This document shows, piece after piece, positions 24,316-33,183 of a stretch of DNA of 39,188 nucleotides (its first letter is position 1; each line of letters starts with the position of its first letter). A program made the position numbers and the translations under genes. Origin of the DNA: Gemmatimonadota bacterium (GTDB taxonomy: Bacteria > Gemmatimonadota > Gemmatimonadetes > Gemmatimonadales > GWC2-71-9); NCBI GenBank assembly GCA_020351775.1, contig CP070666.1, positions 1,970,786 through 2,009,973 of the forward strand, read 5' to 3'. The notes under the pieces are model-generated. The model saw only the letters and a list, made by a program, of their open reading frames with translations. It had not been told where the DNA came from and did no database searches.

Positions 24316-25374
24316 ATGGCGGCTCCACTCTCGTTCGACTCAGCGTATCGCACACTCAAACGGGATACACCTGCGCCCGTTTACTATCTCACGGGCGATG
24401 AGGACATGCTGAAACAGGAGCTCGTGGATCTGGTGGTCAGCCAGACCGTTGATCCAGCGGGACGGGATTTCAACCTCGACATCCGCAGCGCAGCCGACTT
24501 GAACGGCGAGGGCTTCCATACGCTCGTTGAGACGCCCCCAATGCTGGCGGAGCGGCGGGCCGTGGTGATCCACAACATCGGACAATGGCGCAGAAACGCG
24601 AAAGTATGGCAGGTCGTCTACCGTTATGTAGAGAATCCGTCACCGACAACGGTTCTCGTTCTAGTCACAGCAAGTGGTGAGAAACCGGACAAGCGACTGG
24701 CGCAGGCTACCACCCACATCGCGGTGCAACCACTCAATCCCGATCGCCTGCGCCGCTGGATCGGGGTCCGATCGGAGCGAGCCGGATTCGGCATGACGGA
24801 CGGTGCAGCACAACATCTACTCAAGGCGGTGGGCTCCGATCTGTCAGCACTGGCGATGGAGATCGAGAAACTGGCAGCGATAGCCCAGCCCGGAATTCCG
24901 GTAGACGCCGACGACGTCGCTCAGCTCGTCGGAATCCGGCGAGGCGAGACGCCGCAGGATTGGGTTGACGCAGTGTTGCTGCGCGACATCCTCAGAGCGG
25001 CGGAGATGTTGGAGCCGGTGCTGGCCACAGCCGGCGTCACCGGCGTCCGGATTCTGATGGCGCTCGGTTCCGGACTCGTGGGAGTCAGACTAGCTCGGGC
25101 ACTGATTGATGAAGGACTGCCGCTGCAGAAACTGGAACGCGAGATATTCAACGCAATCCGCATCTGCCGTCCTGCAGGCCTGACCAGCTGGAAAGACGCA
25201 GCTAGGCTCTGGGCTTCCGCAGCTAGGCAGTGGTCTAGTGGGGAAATCGAAGAGGCTCTTCGCTTGGCCTACCAATGTGATCGCTCACTCAAATCAACGA
25301 CCCTGAGCGACGCGCGCGGCACCATATTGGATTTACTGCTCAGTTTGAGCCCCATCGTGAAGGCGGCAGCATGA
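24316..25374 (+). CDS. holA: DNA polymerase III delta subunit
   Basis: HolA is the subunit of the clamp loader that opens the beta clamp. The 352-residue product shows the family features: VYYLTGDEDMLKQELVD near the start, a non-functional nucleotide-binding fold, LAMEIEKLAAIAQPG, and the C-terminal helical collar with EIEEALRLAYQCDRSLKS. It has no ATPase motif, as expected for delta. The stop overlaps the start of the SPOR-domain gene by 4 bp, beginning a chain of coupled genes running through mutS and the TonB-like protein. Confidence 0.9.
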   Translation: MAAPLSFDSAYRTLKRDTPAPVYYLTGDEDMLKQELVDLVVSQTVDPAGRDFNLDIRSAADLNGEGFHTLVETPPMLAERRAVVIHNIGQWRRNAKVWQVVYRYVENPSPTTVLVLVTASGEKPDKRLAQATTHIAVQPLNPDRLRRWIGVRSERAGFGMTDGAAQHLLKAVGSDLSALAMEIEKLAAIAQPGIPVDADDVAQLVGIRRGETPQDWVDAVLLRDILRAAEMLEPVLATAGVTGVRILMALGSGLVGVRLARALIDEGLPLQKLEREIFNAIRICRPAGLTSWKDAARLWASAARQWSSGEIEEALRLAYQCDRSLKSTTLSDARGTILDLLLSLSPIVKAAA

Positions 25375-26222
25375 AAAGTATGACATTATTGGCTGCACTT
25401 CTTACCTGTCTCGCGCCGGGATCGTTTGCGCAGGCTACCAACTGGGCACCGCGTGATTCGATAGTCGGGGACTCACTGCTCATGGAAGCGATACGACTTG
25501 CCACCGAGGGACAGGCAGACTCGGCCCAATCCCTGGTTAGACGGCGGCTCGCATCCCTGTCACCCCGAGACCCACTCTACCCCGGAGCATTGTTCACGGC
25601 CGGCCTCGTGGCAGACCACGGAGACACCGCACTGGCATATTTCCGCACGGTCAGCATCGAGCACTCGCGCTCCCAATGGGCCGACCAGGCCTTGCTCAGG
25701 ATGGCCGAGCTGCGCTTTGCGGCCGGCGAACTGCGGTCGGCAGCCCGCTCGGCCGAGAGGATCTTGCTGGATTACCCGTTTAGCGATGCACTGCCAAGGG
25801 CGGCGTATTGGGCCGGCCGGGCCTACCTCGAGTTGGGCGAGTCAGACAACGGGTGCGATTTGTTACGCCGCGCCGGGGCATCAGCCGGCGACGACATCGA
25901 GCTGTCCAACCGCTCGCGCTACTACCTACAGCGTTGCGGGGGGGCTGTAGCTGACTCCGCAGCTCGGGAAATAAGCCGTACGAGCACAGGATCGCGCTCG
26001 TTTTTCGCGGTGCAAGTTGCGGCCGTCCGCAGCGCTGCAGGAGCGGACGAACTGATGCAGGCCCTGAGCCGGGAAGGGTACGAGCCGCACGTGGTGCGCG
26101 AGCCCGACGGGCTACTCAAGATCCGGGTCGGAAGATTCGCCAACAGAGCAGACGCCGAGGCCATCGTGGGCGAACTCAGACGCAAGTTTGGTGGCGAGCC
26201 GTTCGTCGTGGAGCAATCGTGA
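25371..26222 (+). CDS. Exported TPR protein with C-terminal SPOR domain
   Basis: The 283-residue protein has a signal peptide (MTLLAALLTCLAPGSFA), then TPR-like helices from about residue 20 to 190 (YPGALFTAGLVADHGDTALAYF, ADQALLRMAELRFAAGELRSA), and a SPOR domain at about 205-280 (FFAVQVAAVRSAAGADEL, LLKIRVGRFANRADAEAIVGEL). SPOR domains bind denuded peptidoglycan at division sites. It is translationally coupled to holA upstream and to mutS downstream (GTGA overlap). Its link to replication and repair genes is by position only. Confidence 0.85.
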   Translation: MKSMTLLAALLTCLAPGSFAQATNWAPRDSIVGDSLLMEAIRLATEGQADSAQSLVRRRLASLSPRDPLYPGALFTAGLVADHGDTALAYFRTVSIEHSRSQWADQALLRMAELRFAAGELRSAARSAERILLDYPFSDALPRAAYWAGRAYLELGESDNGCDLLRRAGASAGDDIELSNRSRYYLQRCGGAVADSAAREISRTSTGSRSFFAVQVAAVRSAAGADELMQALSREGYEPHVVREPDGLLKIRVGRFANRADAEAIVGELRRKFGGEPFVVEQS

Positions 26223-28819
26223 ACCGTGAGCGGGGCCATCAGCCAGCGACCGAAACCCCGCTGATGCAGCAGTATCACGAGATCAAGGCGCGGCACCGGA
26301 ACGCCATCTTGTTCTTCAGAATGGGCGACTTCTATGAGATGTTCTTCGACGATGCGAAGCTTGCGGCGCGAGACCTCGGCCTAACCCTGACGAGCCGGAA
26401 CAGCGGCGCTGCGGCTGAGGTACCGCTGGCGGGAGTGCCGGTCAAAGCCGCCGGCGAGTATTTGCGCCGCCTCGTGGAACTTGGCCATCGAGTGGCAATC
26501 TGCGAACAGGTCGAGGACCCCAAGCTCGCCAGGGGCGTTGTCCGACGTGCCGTGGTGGAAACCCTCACGCCGGGAGCCGTACTTGCCCAGGATTGGCTGG
26601 AGGGTGGCCGGAACAACTTCCTCGTTGCGCTCCACCCTGGAGAGTCCATCGGACTGGCCGCGCTCGACCTCTCCACCGGTGAATTCATCCTGGAGACCAC
26701 ATCTGCACTGGACCTGGATGCAGCGCTGGCTCGCTATGCGCCACGCGAGATCGTGATACCCGAGGGGCACGAGGCGCCGCGGTTGCCGGGCGGTGTGATG
26801 GTGACAGAGCGCGAAGCTTGGGAATACGACCCCGCCGTGGCCGCCGAGGAGATCCAACGTCGCTTCAAGCTGCATGGCCTCGCCGGGCTCGGGATCGAGC
26901 AGTGTGACCGGCCAGCACTGGCCGCTGCCGCTGCCCTAATCAAGTACGCGGCCGAGCTGCAGCCCGGCGGTCTGCCGCACATGGCGCGACCCGTGATGCG
27001 ACGCGCCGGCAGCACGATCCCACTGGACCAGATGACCAAGCGGAACCTCGAGCTAGAGGAACCCCTGCGGGCAGACGATCCGAGTGGCACCTTGCTCGAG
27101 GTTATCGATCGCACCGTGACACCTATGGGTGCGCGGCTGATGCGACAACGGCTGCTGGCTCCGTTGCGAACCGTGTCGGACATCCAGGCACGACTGGACG
27201 CGGTCGACGTGCTGGTGGGTGACCAGCGTGGTAGAGAACGGTTGCGGGACGCACTCGATGGCGTGCGCGATCTGGAGCGGTTGTGCAGCAGAACGGCTGC
27301 GGGCAGGGCATCTCCCCGTGATTTCGGTGCGCTACGCGACTCTCTGGCCCGCCTGCCGGACGTCCGCTCCGCTCTCGACGGACTCGGGCACAGAGAAGAC
27401 AGCAGCGAACTGACCCGCAGCTCGCAGAACCTCGATCTCCATGCCTTGCTGACTGAGCGTCTCAGCAGCTTTCTGGTCGACCGGCCACCCGCCACGGTTG
27501 GTGACGGAGACTCCATCCGCCCAGGAGCAGACGCCGAGCTGGACGAAGTGCGTGAACTACGTGACGGCGGCAAGCGGTTCATCGCGTCACTCCAAGCGCG
27601 TGAACGGGAACGCACTGGAATCGCCTCGCTCAAGGTCGGCTACAACAAGGTCTTCGGCTACTACCTCGAGGTTTCAAAAGCGCGCCAGCATAGCGTCCCA
27701 GAGGACTATGAACGGCGCCAGACACTCACCAACGCGGAACGCTTCGTGACCCCTGAGCTGAAGGAGTACGAGGCAAGGGTCCTCGGTGCAGAAGAACGAG
27801 TCCTGGAACGCGAGCGGGAATTGCTGGATCAGATGTGCCAATCGGTACGGGGGCGACTGTCGGAACTGCAGATGACCGCCAAGCTCCTGGCCGAGTTGGA
27901 CGTCTATGCGGGGCTGGCAGAGACTGCCGTTCGGGAGAAGTATGTATGCCCCGTTGTCTCCGATGACTACGGACTCGAACTCGCAGGATGCCGCCATCCC
28001 GTGGTGGAGCGGATGCTACCACCTGGCAAGTTCATCCCCAACGACATAAAACTGGACCGAGCTGGACGCGTAATTCTGCTCACCGGGCCCAACATGGCTG
28101 GCAAGTCCACCATCCTCCGGCAGGTGGGGCTGGCGGTGGTCATGGCACAGATGGGCAGCTTTGTGCCGGCAACCGCAGCCCGAATCGGCGTCGCAGATCG
28201 GGTGTTCACCCGGGTGGGTGCCAGCGACAGCCTGGGCAAGGGACAGTCCACCTTCATGGTGGAGATGAGCGAGACCAGCTCCATTCTTCACGCGGCCACA
28301 GAACGCAGCTTAGTGCTGTTGGATGAGATCGGTCGCGGTACGTCGACATTCGATGGGGTGGCAATTGCCTGGGCCGTGACGGAGCATCTCCACGACCGAA
28401 CCGGTTGCAGGACGGTCTTTGCCACTCACTACCACGAGCTCACCCAGCTCACGGAGACGTTGCAGCACGCCCGCAACTTCAACGTCGTGGTAAGGGAGGT
28501 GGGTGATGAGATTGTGTTTCTGCACCAGCTGGAACCGGGTGGGACTGACCGTTCCTACGGCGTGCATGTAGCACGACTCGCAGGACTGCCTGACACCGTG
28601 GTGCAGCGCGCCCGGGAGATACTCGCCCTATTGGAGTCGGGCCACCACGTAGCGGGTTCGACGCCGCCGACACCGCCCGACGCAGCACAGCTCGGGTTAT
28701 TCACCCCGGCAGAGCATCCCGCTCTGCAGGAGCTACGCCAGCTCGACCCGGACACTATGACGCCCCTCGAGGCACTGGGCCGCATCGCCGATCTAAAACG
28801 GATGACGGAGGAGCAGTGA
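26219..28819 (+). CDS. mutS: DNA mismatch repair protein MutS
   Basis: MutS recognises base mismatches and small loops and starts repair together with MutL. The 866-residue product has the mismatch-contacting F-x-E motif in RMGDFYEMF, the connector and lever domains, the Walker A TGPNMAGKST (residues 622-631), and the downstream LVLLDEIGRGTSTFDG Walker B/signature region. The C-terminal part AREILALLESG is also present. I chose GTG 26219 because its overlap with the upstream stop fits the coupled style of this region; ATG 26264 is a shorter option. The TonB-C-like gene overlaps its end by 4 bp. No mutL is in the window. Confidence 0.96.
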   Translation: MNRERGHQPATETPLMQQYHEIKARHRNAILFFRMGDFYEMFFDDAKLAARDLGLTLTSRNSGAAAEVPLAGVPVKAAGEYLRRLVELGHRVAICEQVEDPKLARGVVRRAVVETLTPGAVLAQDWLEGGRNNFLVALHPGESIGLAALDLSTGEFILETTSALDLDAALARYAPREIVIPEGHEAPRLPGGVMVTEREAWEYDPAVAAEEIQRRFKLHGLAGLGIEQCDRPALAAAAALIKYAAELQPGGLPHMARPVMRRAGSTIPLDQMTKRNLELEEPLRADDPSGTLLEVIDRTVTPMGARLMRQRLLAPLRTVSDIQARLDAVDVLVGDQRGRERLRDALDGVRDLERLCSRTAAGRASPRDFGALRDSLARLPDVRSALDGLGHREDSSELTRSSQNLDLHALLTERLSSFLVDRPPATVGDGDSIRPGADAELDEVRELRDGGKRFIASLQARERERTGIASLKVGYNKVFGYYLEVSKARQHSVPEDYERRQTLTNAERFVTPELKEYEARVLGAEERVLERERELLDQMCQSVRGRLSELQMTAKLLAELDVYAGLAETAVREKYVCPVVSDDYGLELAGCRHPVVERMLPPGKFIPNDIKLDRAGRVILLTGPNMAGKSTILRQVGLAVVMAQMGSFVPATAARIGVADRVFTRVGASDSLGKGQSTFMVEMSETSSILHAATERSLVLLDEIGRGTSTFDGVAIAWAVTEHLHDRTGCRTVFATHYHELTQLTETLQHARNFNVVVREVGDEIVFLHQLEPGGTDRSYGVHVARLAGLPDTVVQRAREILALLESGHHVAGSTPPTPPDAAQLGLFTPAEHPALQELRQLDPDTMTPLEALGRIADLKRMTEEQ

Positions 28820-29226
28820 GACAAGCCCTCGCAAGCTGTATTGCGCTCTTCGTATTGACAACGTGTAGCGCCGATCGATCAGACCGGGGCGGTCAAACCG
28901 ATTCAGGTGCGGATTCGGGGTTCCATCTACCGGTGCTCACGAATTCCGAATCGCCTGTGGCATATCCTGTGGACCTCTACGAGCAGCAAGTGGAGGCCTC
29001 GGTGATACTACGCCTCTTCGTCACGCAAGAAGGTATCGTGGTACCCGAATCGACACGCGTAGCTGAAACCAGCGGTTATCCGGCACTGGACTCTGCTGCG
29101 CTCGCAGGCGTCTCCTCAATGTCATTTGCCCCTGCGAGGCAGGACGGCCAGCCGGTCGCCGCCATGTTTCTACAACCCATTCACTTCAGGCATCCCGCGC
29201 GATCGGGTTCCGGGGAGCGGCTGTGA
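28816..29226 (+). CDS. Lipoprotein with TonB C-terminal-like domain
   Basis: The 136-residue protein starts with a short signal ending in LTTC (possible lipidation at C17; Thr at -1 is unusual). The mature part contains VDLYEQQVEASVILRLFVTQEGIVVPES and ALDSAALAGVSSMSFAPARQDGQPV, the strand-helix-strand layout of the TonB C-terminal domain seen in TonB-family and AsmA-associated energy transducers. There is no transmembrane anchor and no proline-rich linker, so it is not a full TonB. Its GTG start overlaps the mutS stop by 4 bp, and its stop overlaps the start of the cysteine-synthase remnant. Confidence 0.7.
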   Translation: MRQALASCIALFVLTTCSADRSDRGGQTDSGADSGFHLPVLTNSESPVAYPVDLYEQQVEASVILRLFVTQEGIVVPESTRVAETSGYPALDSAALAGVSSMSFAPARQDGQPVAAMFLQPIHFRHPARSGSGERL

Positions 29227-29324
29227 GCTACTCAAACATCAAGCCGCACGGCAATGTGCTTGACGCGATCGGGTCGACACCACCCACTCGACTCAACGAC
29301 GTGCTGGGCCGCAGCCGCGCATAG
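29223..29324 (+). pseudogene. Truncated cysteine synthase/cystathionine beta-synthase-family start
   Basis: Beginning at GTG 29223 (overlapping the upstream stop as GTGA), 33 codons encode SYSNIKPHGNVLDAIGSTPP followed by TRLNDVLGRSRA, then TAG 29322-29324. The LDAIGSTP and RLN segment is the N-terminus of PLP-dependent cysteine synthases and cystathionine beta-synthases, where the family has IG-x-TPL-x-RL. The rest of the enzyme, including the PLP lysine, is missing; about 60 unrelated bases follow before ddl. I read it as the 5' remnant of a gene lost by deletion, though a short functional peptide cannot be excluded. Confidence 0.55.
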
Positions 29325-29386
29325 GAGGCGGCGCAACCCGACTTGGAGGATGCCCTGATACTGTGCCGTCTGCTGACCGTGATCCA

Positions 29387-30421
29387 ATGCGCGTAGCCGT
29401 TCTCACCGGAGGTTCCAGCCCCGAGCGCCACGTGGCGCTGGCGGGCGGGGCCCAAGTCGTCCGCGCGCTGCGTGACCTCGGGCACTTGGTGGCAGTCGTA
29501 GACACGGTTGAGGGACCGCTTGACTCGGCGGCCGAGCGCCGACTGCTAGGAGCATCCGTGGGCCGTGACCCACCGACCCTCGATGAACTGCATTCGCTGA
29601 AGGACCGGGAGCATCCGGAGGCCCTGGCAACGATCCCGGAGCTGCGCGGCGCAGATCTGGTCTTCCTCGTACTACATGGCCAACAGGGCGAGGGCGGCGA
29701 GATCCAAGCTCTATTCGATCTGGCCGGCATCACTTACACGGGCTCGGGGCCACTCGGCAGCGCGCTCGCCATGGACAAGGACGTTGCTAAGCGCCTCTTC
29801 ACGCTGGCATCCGTGCCCACGCCGGACTGGCACGTGTGGCCGCTTACCGACGGCGAGAAAGCGGACTTGATGCTGCCGGTGATCGTCAAGCCCTCCAGGG
29901 TAGGGTCTTCGGTGGGCCTGACCGTTGTGCGGTCCCACACCGAGCTCGAGGCGGCGGCGGAACTTGCACTGCGGTACGACGAGGACGTGATAGTGGAGCG
30001 GCTGGCAGTGGGCCGGGAGTTCACCGTTGGTGTGCTGGGAGACCGACCCCTTGCAGTGGGCGAGATCGTGCCGCAGCACGAGACATTCGATTACGAGTGC
30101 AAATACACTGCTGGGATGACCGAGGAGATCTTTCCCGCCCGTATCGCTGACGCCCAGACGCGCCAGTTGCAGCAGCTGGCAATCCGGGCTCACCGGGCGC
30201 TCAAACTGCGTGACTTCTCCCGCGTAGACTTCAAACAGGACTCGTCGGGGACCCCGATGTGCCTGGAGGCAAACACTTTGCCCGGGTTGACAGCGACAAG
30301 CCTGCTGCCACAGTCAGCCGCAGCCTGCGGGATCTCGTTCGGAGAACTGTGCGAAGCAGTGTGCCGGGTAGCTCTACAGCGAGCAAGGGGAACAAAGCAG
30401 CCCACTGCCACAGTAGATTGA
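29387..30421 (+). CDS. ddl: D-alanine--D-alanine ligase
   Basis: Ddl joins two D-Ala with ATP to make the dipeptide end of peptidoglycan precursors in the cytoplasm. The 344-residue product has the N-terminal VAVLTGGSSPERHVAL, then FLVLHGQQGEGGEIQALF, the ATP-grasp residues KPSRVGSSVGL, and near the end the metal-binding CLEANTLPGLT, where homologues carry LE-V/A-NTLPG. I chose ATG 29387; GTG 29363 is in frame but adds only MPSADRDP. No strong ribosome site is present. The rhomboid gene follows after 5 bases. The family assignment is strong. Confidence 0.93.
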   Translation: MRVAVLTGGSSPERHVALAGGAQVVRALRDLGHLVAVVDTVEGPLDSAAERRLLGASVGRDPPTLDELHSLKDREHPEALATIPELRGADLVFLVLHGQQGEGGEIQALFDLAGITYTGSGPLGSALAMDKDVAKRLFTLASVPTPDWHVWPLTDGEKADLMLPVIVKPSRVGSSVGLTVVRSHTELEAAAELALRYDEDVIVERLAVGREFTVGVLGDRPLAVGEIVPQHETFDYECKYTAGMTEEIFPARIADAQTRQLQQLAIRAHRALKLRDFSRVDFKQDSSGTPMCLEANTLPGLTATSLLPQSAAACGISFGELCEAVCRVALQRARGTKQPTATVD

Positions 30422-30426
30422 TTCAT

Positions 30427-31284
30427 ATGCGGTTCGGGATGCCTCACGACACGCCGCGACGGCCGTCGCCGTTGTCACTCACCCCCTGGGTCAGGGGACT
30501 GATCATGGCGAACGCCGTGATCTACCTGCTGATGGTCACGGTGTTCACTGGCTCGTGGGTGATCGATGTGGGCGCGTTCGACCCCAACAATCTTGGTGCG
30601 CGGTGGTGGACCTTCGTGAGCTACATGTTCCTGCACGGTGGCCTCATGCACCTGTTGATGAACCTGCTGCTGCTGTTCGTGTTCGGCCCCGCAGTCGAGA
30701 AGCGGATGGGCGGCAATGTGTTTGCGGCCTACTACTTCACCTGCGGCATCGGCGGCGCAGTGTTTTCACTGGTCATTGACGTCTTCAATCCGCTTGGCCC
30801 CATGATCGGGGCGTCTGCCGCTGTCTTGGGAATCGCCCTCGCATTTGCGATGTTCTGGCCCAATGAACCCATCCACGTATTCCCGCTCCCCATGCCAATC
30901 AAGGTGAAGTGGCTGGTGGCCTTCTTCGTGGTCATGGATCTACTGGCCGCTCGATCCGGTGCCCAAGACGGCGTCGCTCACTTCGCTCATCTGGGGGGCT
31001 TCCTATTCGGCTACATCTTCCTGAAGAGCCAGGAGAACATGACTAGCAGAGCTCCAGCGGTGCCCGCGCGCGAGCGGCAGGCGCTGGAACGGGTGCGGCG
31101 GCGCCTGAAGGAGCCGGTGGGAGCGGCCCAACAGAGTAAGGGGAAGGAGAAACCCGAGGGGTTTGACAGGTACGATGAGGTGGACCGCGTGCTGGACAAG
31201 ATATCGGAGTCGGGCCTGGAAAGCCTCACGCCGGATGAGCGGAGGCTGCTCGATGAAGCTAGTAGACAATTGCGAAAGCACTAG
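30427..31284 (+). CDS. Rhomboid-family intramembrane serine protease
   Basis: The 285-residue membrane protein has about six transmembrane helices: one near 26-46 with IMANAVIYLLMVTVF, then FVSYMFLHGGLMHLLMNLLLLFVFG with the family's HGG...H loop. The catalytic Ser130 lies in MIGASAAVLGI (the usual form is G-x-S-G; here Ala follows Ser) and the catalytic His is probably H188 in HLGGFLFGY. A soluble C-terminal tail of about 80 charged residues contains LDKISESGLESLTPDERRLL, common in bacterial rhomboid relatives. I chose ATG 30427 just after the ddl stop. Confidence 0.88.
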   Translation: MRFGMPHDTPRRPSPLSLTPWVRGLIMANAVIYLLMVTVFTGSWVIDVGAFDPNNLGARWWTFVSYMFLHGGLMHLLMNLLLLFVFGPAVEKRMGGNVFAAYYFTCGIGGAVFSLVIDVFNPLGPMIGASAAVLGIALAFAMFWPNEPIHVFPLPMPIKVKWLVAFFVVMDLLAARSGAQDGVAHFAHLGGFLFGYIFLKSQENMTSRAPAVPARERQALERVRRRLKEPVGAAQQSKGKEKPEGFDRYDEVDRVLDKISESGLESLTPDERRLLDEASRQLRKH

Positions 31285-31794
31285 TTGACGACCGTGGCCA
31301 GGCTGAGCGTACGACAGGGAGACATCACCACCTATGATGGTGACGCGATCGTCAATGCAGCTAACAACCACCTGCAACTTGGCGCCGGCGTCGCCGGTGC
31401 CATTCGCCGATCAGGCGGCCCGGCAATCCAAGAGGAGTGCGACAGGCATGGGCCAATCCGAGTAGGAGAAGCGGCGCTTACCGGGGCCGGCAAGCTCGCG
31501 GTCAGTTGGGTAGTCCATGCTGCCGCAATGGGAGACGAAGCGGTCTCAGAGCGCTCAATCCGCGAGAGTACGATGGCGAGCCTCTCGCTAGCGGCAGAGC
31601 ACGGGATCAGGCGAATTGCCTTTCCGGTGCTCGGATCCGGAATCGGCGGCTTCGAGTTCAAGGTGGCAGCGGAGATAATGCGCGACGCCGTGCGCCAGTC
31701 ACGACACTCGGCCACCCTTGAAGAGATCGTGTTCTATGGCTTCACCTTCGATGATGCGGTGCAACTGGAGCAGATTCTATTGGGTGATAGCTGA
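31285..31794 (+). CDS. Macro-domain protein (ADP-ribose-binding)
   Basis: The 169-residue protein begins RLSVRQGDITTYDGDAIVNA, then gives NAANNHLQLGAGVAGAI, the loop that binds ADP-ribose, and later FPVLGSGIGGF, the second ligand loop. Macro domains bind ADP-ribose or remove O-acetyl from O-acetyl-ADP-ribose. The frame starts with TTG 31285, directly after the rhomboid stop; GTG 31294 is an alternative and would remove only three residues. The Nudix hydrolase elsewhere in the window also handles ADP-ribose-type compounds, but they are not linked in one operon. Confidence 0.88.
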   Translation: MTTVARLSVRQGDITTYDGDAIVNAANNHLQLGAGVAGAIRRSGGPAIQEECDRHGPIRVGEAALTGAGKLAVSWVVHAAAMGDEAVSERSIRESTMASLSLAAEHGIRRIAFPVLGSGIGGFEFKVAAEIMRDAVRQSRHSATLEEIVFYGFTFDDAVQLEQILLGDS

Positions 31795-31948
31795 TTACGA
31801 CGCACCCATCACTGCGGCCTCCGCGGCACGCGCTTCAATCAGAGCATGCAAGATCTGGCTTTGCCCGCTACCAGCCTGCTAACGAATCACACATCACAAA
31901 TCAGCCCTTGTCAGCGAGCGCCTGCCTTCCCAAATTGTGTGCGCCTCC

Positions 31949-32890
31949 ATGATCATAAACCTCGTCCCCGACTTCATGGCTGTGCTCAACGCAGCCGATC
32001 CGTTGGAGGCGTATCTCCGATACATCGATGACCACTTGCCCGTCTTGAGCGCGTATTGGCACAACTACATCCTCGAACTCGACAGCCCCCATGCTGAAGA
32101 CATCATGCGGCGCACGCTGGATGCAGACAGGCGCGATCTACAGGCTCTGACGGCCGCTGTTGACCTCAGTGCGCTGGGCGACGAAACGCTAGCGCGCTGC
32201 GTGGATCTGTTCGAGATCGACTGCCCTATAGACGTATACCTCATGGTGGGAGTGGGTGGTGCCAATGCCGGCGAACTCATGGTCGCCGGCAGAGGGATCG
32301 CGTTCGTTTGTGTCGAACACTTCACCGGCCGTGCCAACCCGGAGACGTTGGGTCTCGGGATGCGACCCGAGCTCATGCCTCTGTGGATCGCGCACGAAAT
32401 CGCGCATAACGTACGCTACGGCTCGCCCGACAGCGAAAGTGAGATGAAACGACTCGTCCGGGAAATGAACGGCAACTACGACTATTGGGAGACCGGCAGT
32501 CGGGCGACGCTGCGAGAACTACTGGTAAACGAGGGGCTGGCAGTAGCGGCGTCCAAGAAGGCAGCCCCCGGATTCCAGCTGTGGGACTACCTCGGGTACA
32601 CCCGTAGGCAGTACCGCCGGCTCAGGGAGCTTGAGGCCTTCCTAGCCCACCACCTCCAGGGCGAGATGGAAAGCACGGGATTGGGTTACCGCCTGCGCTA
32701 TCTGTCGGGCGGGATGAGCGCTGCCCAGCGACTCGTGGGCGGCAAGGTGATTCCCGAACGTGCGGGTTACTACATCGGACTGAGGATAGTCGAGGCCACG
32801 GTCGCTTCACGCGGTATCGCTCGGGCGCTGCGCGCCAGCGCCGAGGACTGCAGGGAGCTGGAGGACCGGGCCGCTGGCAGAATCGCTTAA
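31949..32890 (+). CDS. Predicted zinc metalloprotease, DUF2268-like
   Basis: The 313-residue protein carries a single HExxH motif, HEIAH with H149, E150 and H153, in LWIAHEIAHNVRYG, which fits a zincin protease. A downstream Glu, as in LLVNEGLAVAASKKA at about residue 200, is the likely third ligand, as in DUF2268-type predicted proteases. No signal peptide is visible, so it is probably cytoplasmic. GTG 31937 would add four residues; I prefer ATG 31949. No ribosome site is clear. The substrate is unknown. Confidence 0.75.
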   Translation: MIINLVPDFMAVLNAADPLEAYLRYIDDHLPVLSAYWHNYILELDSPHAEDIMRRTLDADRRDLQALTAAVDLSALGDETLARCVDLFEIDCPIDVYLMVGVGGANAGELMVAGRGIAFVCVEHFTGRANPETLGLGMRPELMPLWIAHEIAHNVRYGSPDSESEMKRLVREMNGNYDYWETGSRATLRELLVNEGLAVAASKKAAPGFQLWDYLGYTRRQYRRLRELEAFLAHHLQGEMESTGLGYRLRYLSGGMSAAQRLVGGKVIPERAGYYIGLRIVEATVASRGIARALRASAEDCRELEDRAAGRIA

Positions 32891-32893
32891 AGC

Positions 32894-33127
32894 ATGCCGT
32901 CCAATGCACCTGCAAATGGCTCCGGCTTGGCCGGCCCAGAACCCGGGGACCGGCGCTATAACCACGCGCTGCGCGAAGTCTTGGACGAGCTGATTCAGCA
33001 CGTACGTCAGATCTCACGGTCCCGCGACACGCTACCGCAAGAAGCCCTGCTCCAGGCGCAAGAGCGGCTGGAATGGTTGGCCGACGAAGTGTGGCGCCTG
33101 ACCCTGGAAGGAGAGGAACACCAGTAG
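32894..33127 (+). CDS. Small helical protein of unknown function
   Basis: A 77-residue protein with a disordered Pro/Gly start and then a continuous amphipathic helix pair (RRYNHALREVLDELIQHVRQ, LLQAQERLEWLADEVWRLTL). It starts 3 bases after the metalloprotease stop on the same strand, so it is likely co-transcribed and could be a small partner of it. There is no recognisable family, and the start lacks a clear ribosome site because of the tight spacing. Confidence 0.5.
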   Translation: MPSNAPANGSGLAGPEPGDRRYNHALREVLDELIQHVRQISRSRDTLPQEALLQAQERLEWLADEVWRLTLEGEEHQ

Positions 33128-33183
33128 CGATTAGCTGGCCGCTGCTTCCCTTCTTCCCCAACCTGCCTTGCTTTCTCAACCAC

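Noticed and set aside
26734..27633. Long minus-strand open frame inside mutS
   Set aside because: It is Arg/Ser-rich shadow sequence opposite a highly conserved gene.
30259..30426. Longer N-terminus for the rhomboid protein
   Set aside because: It would overlap the end of ddl in another frame and does not resemble rhomboid sequences.
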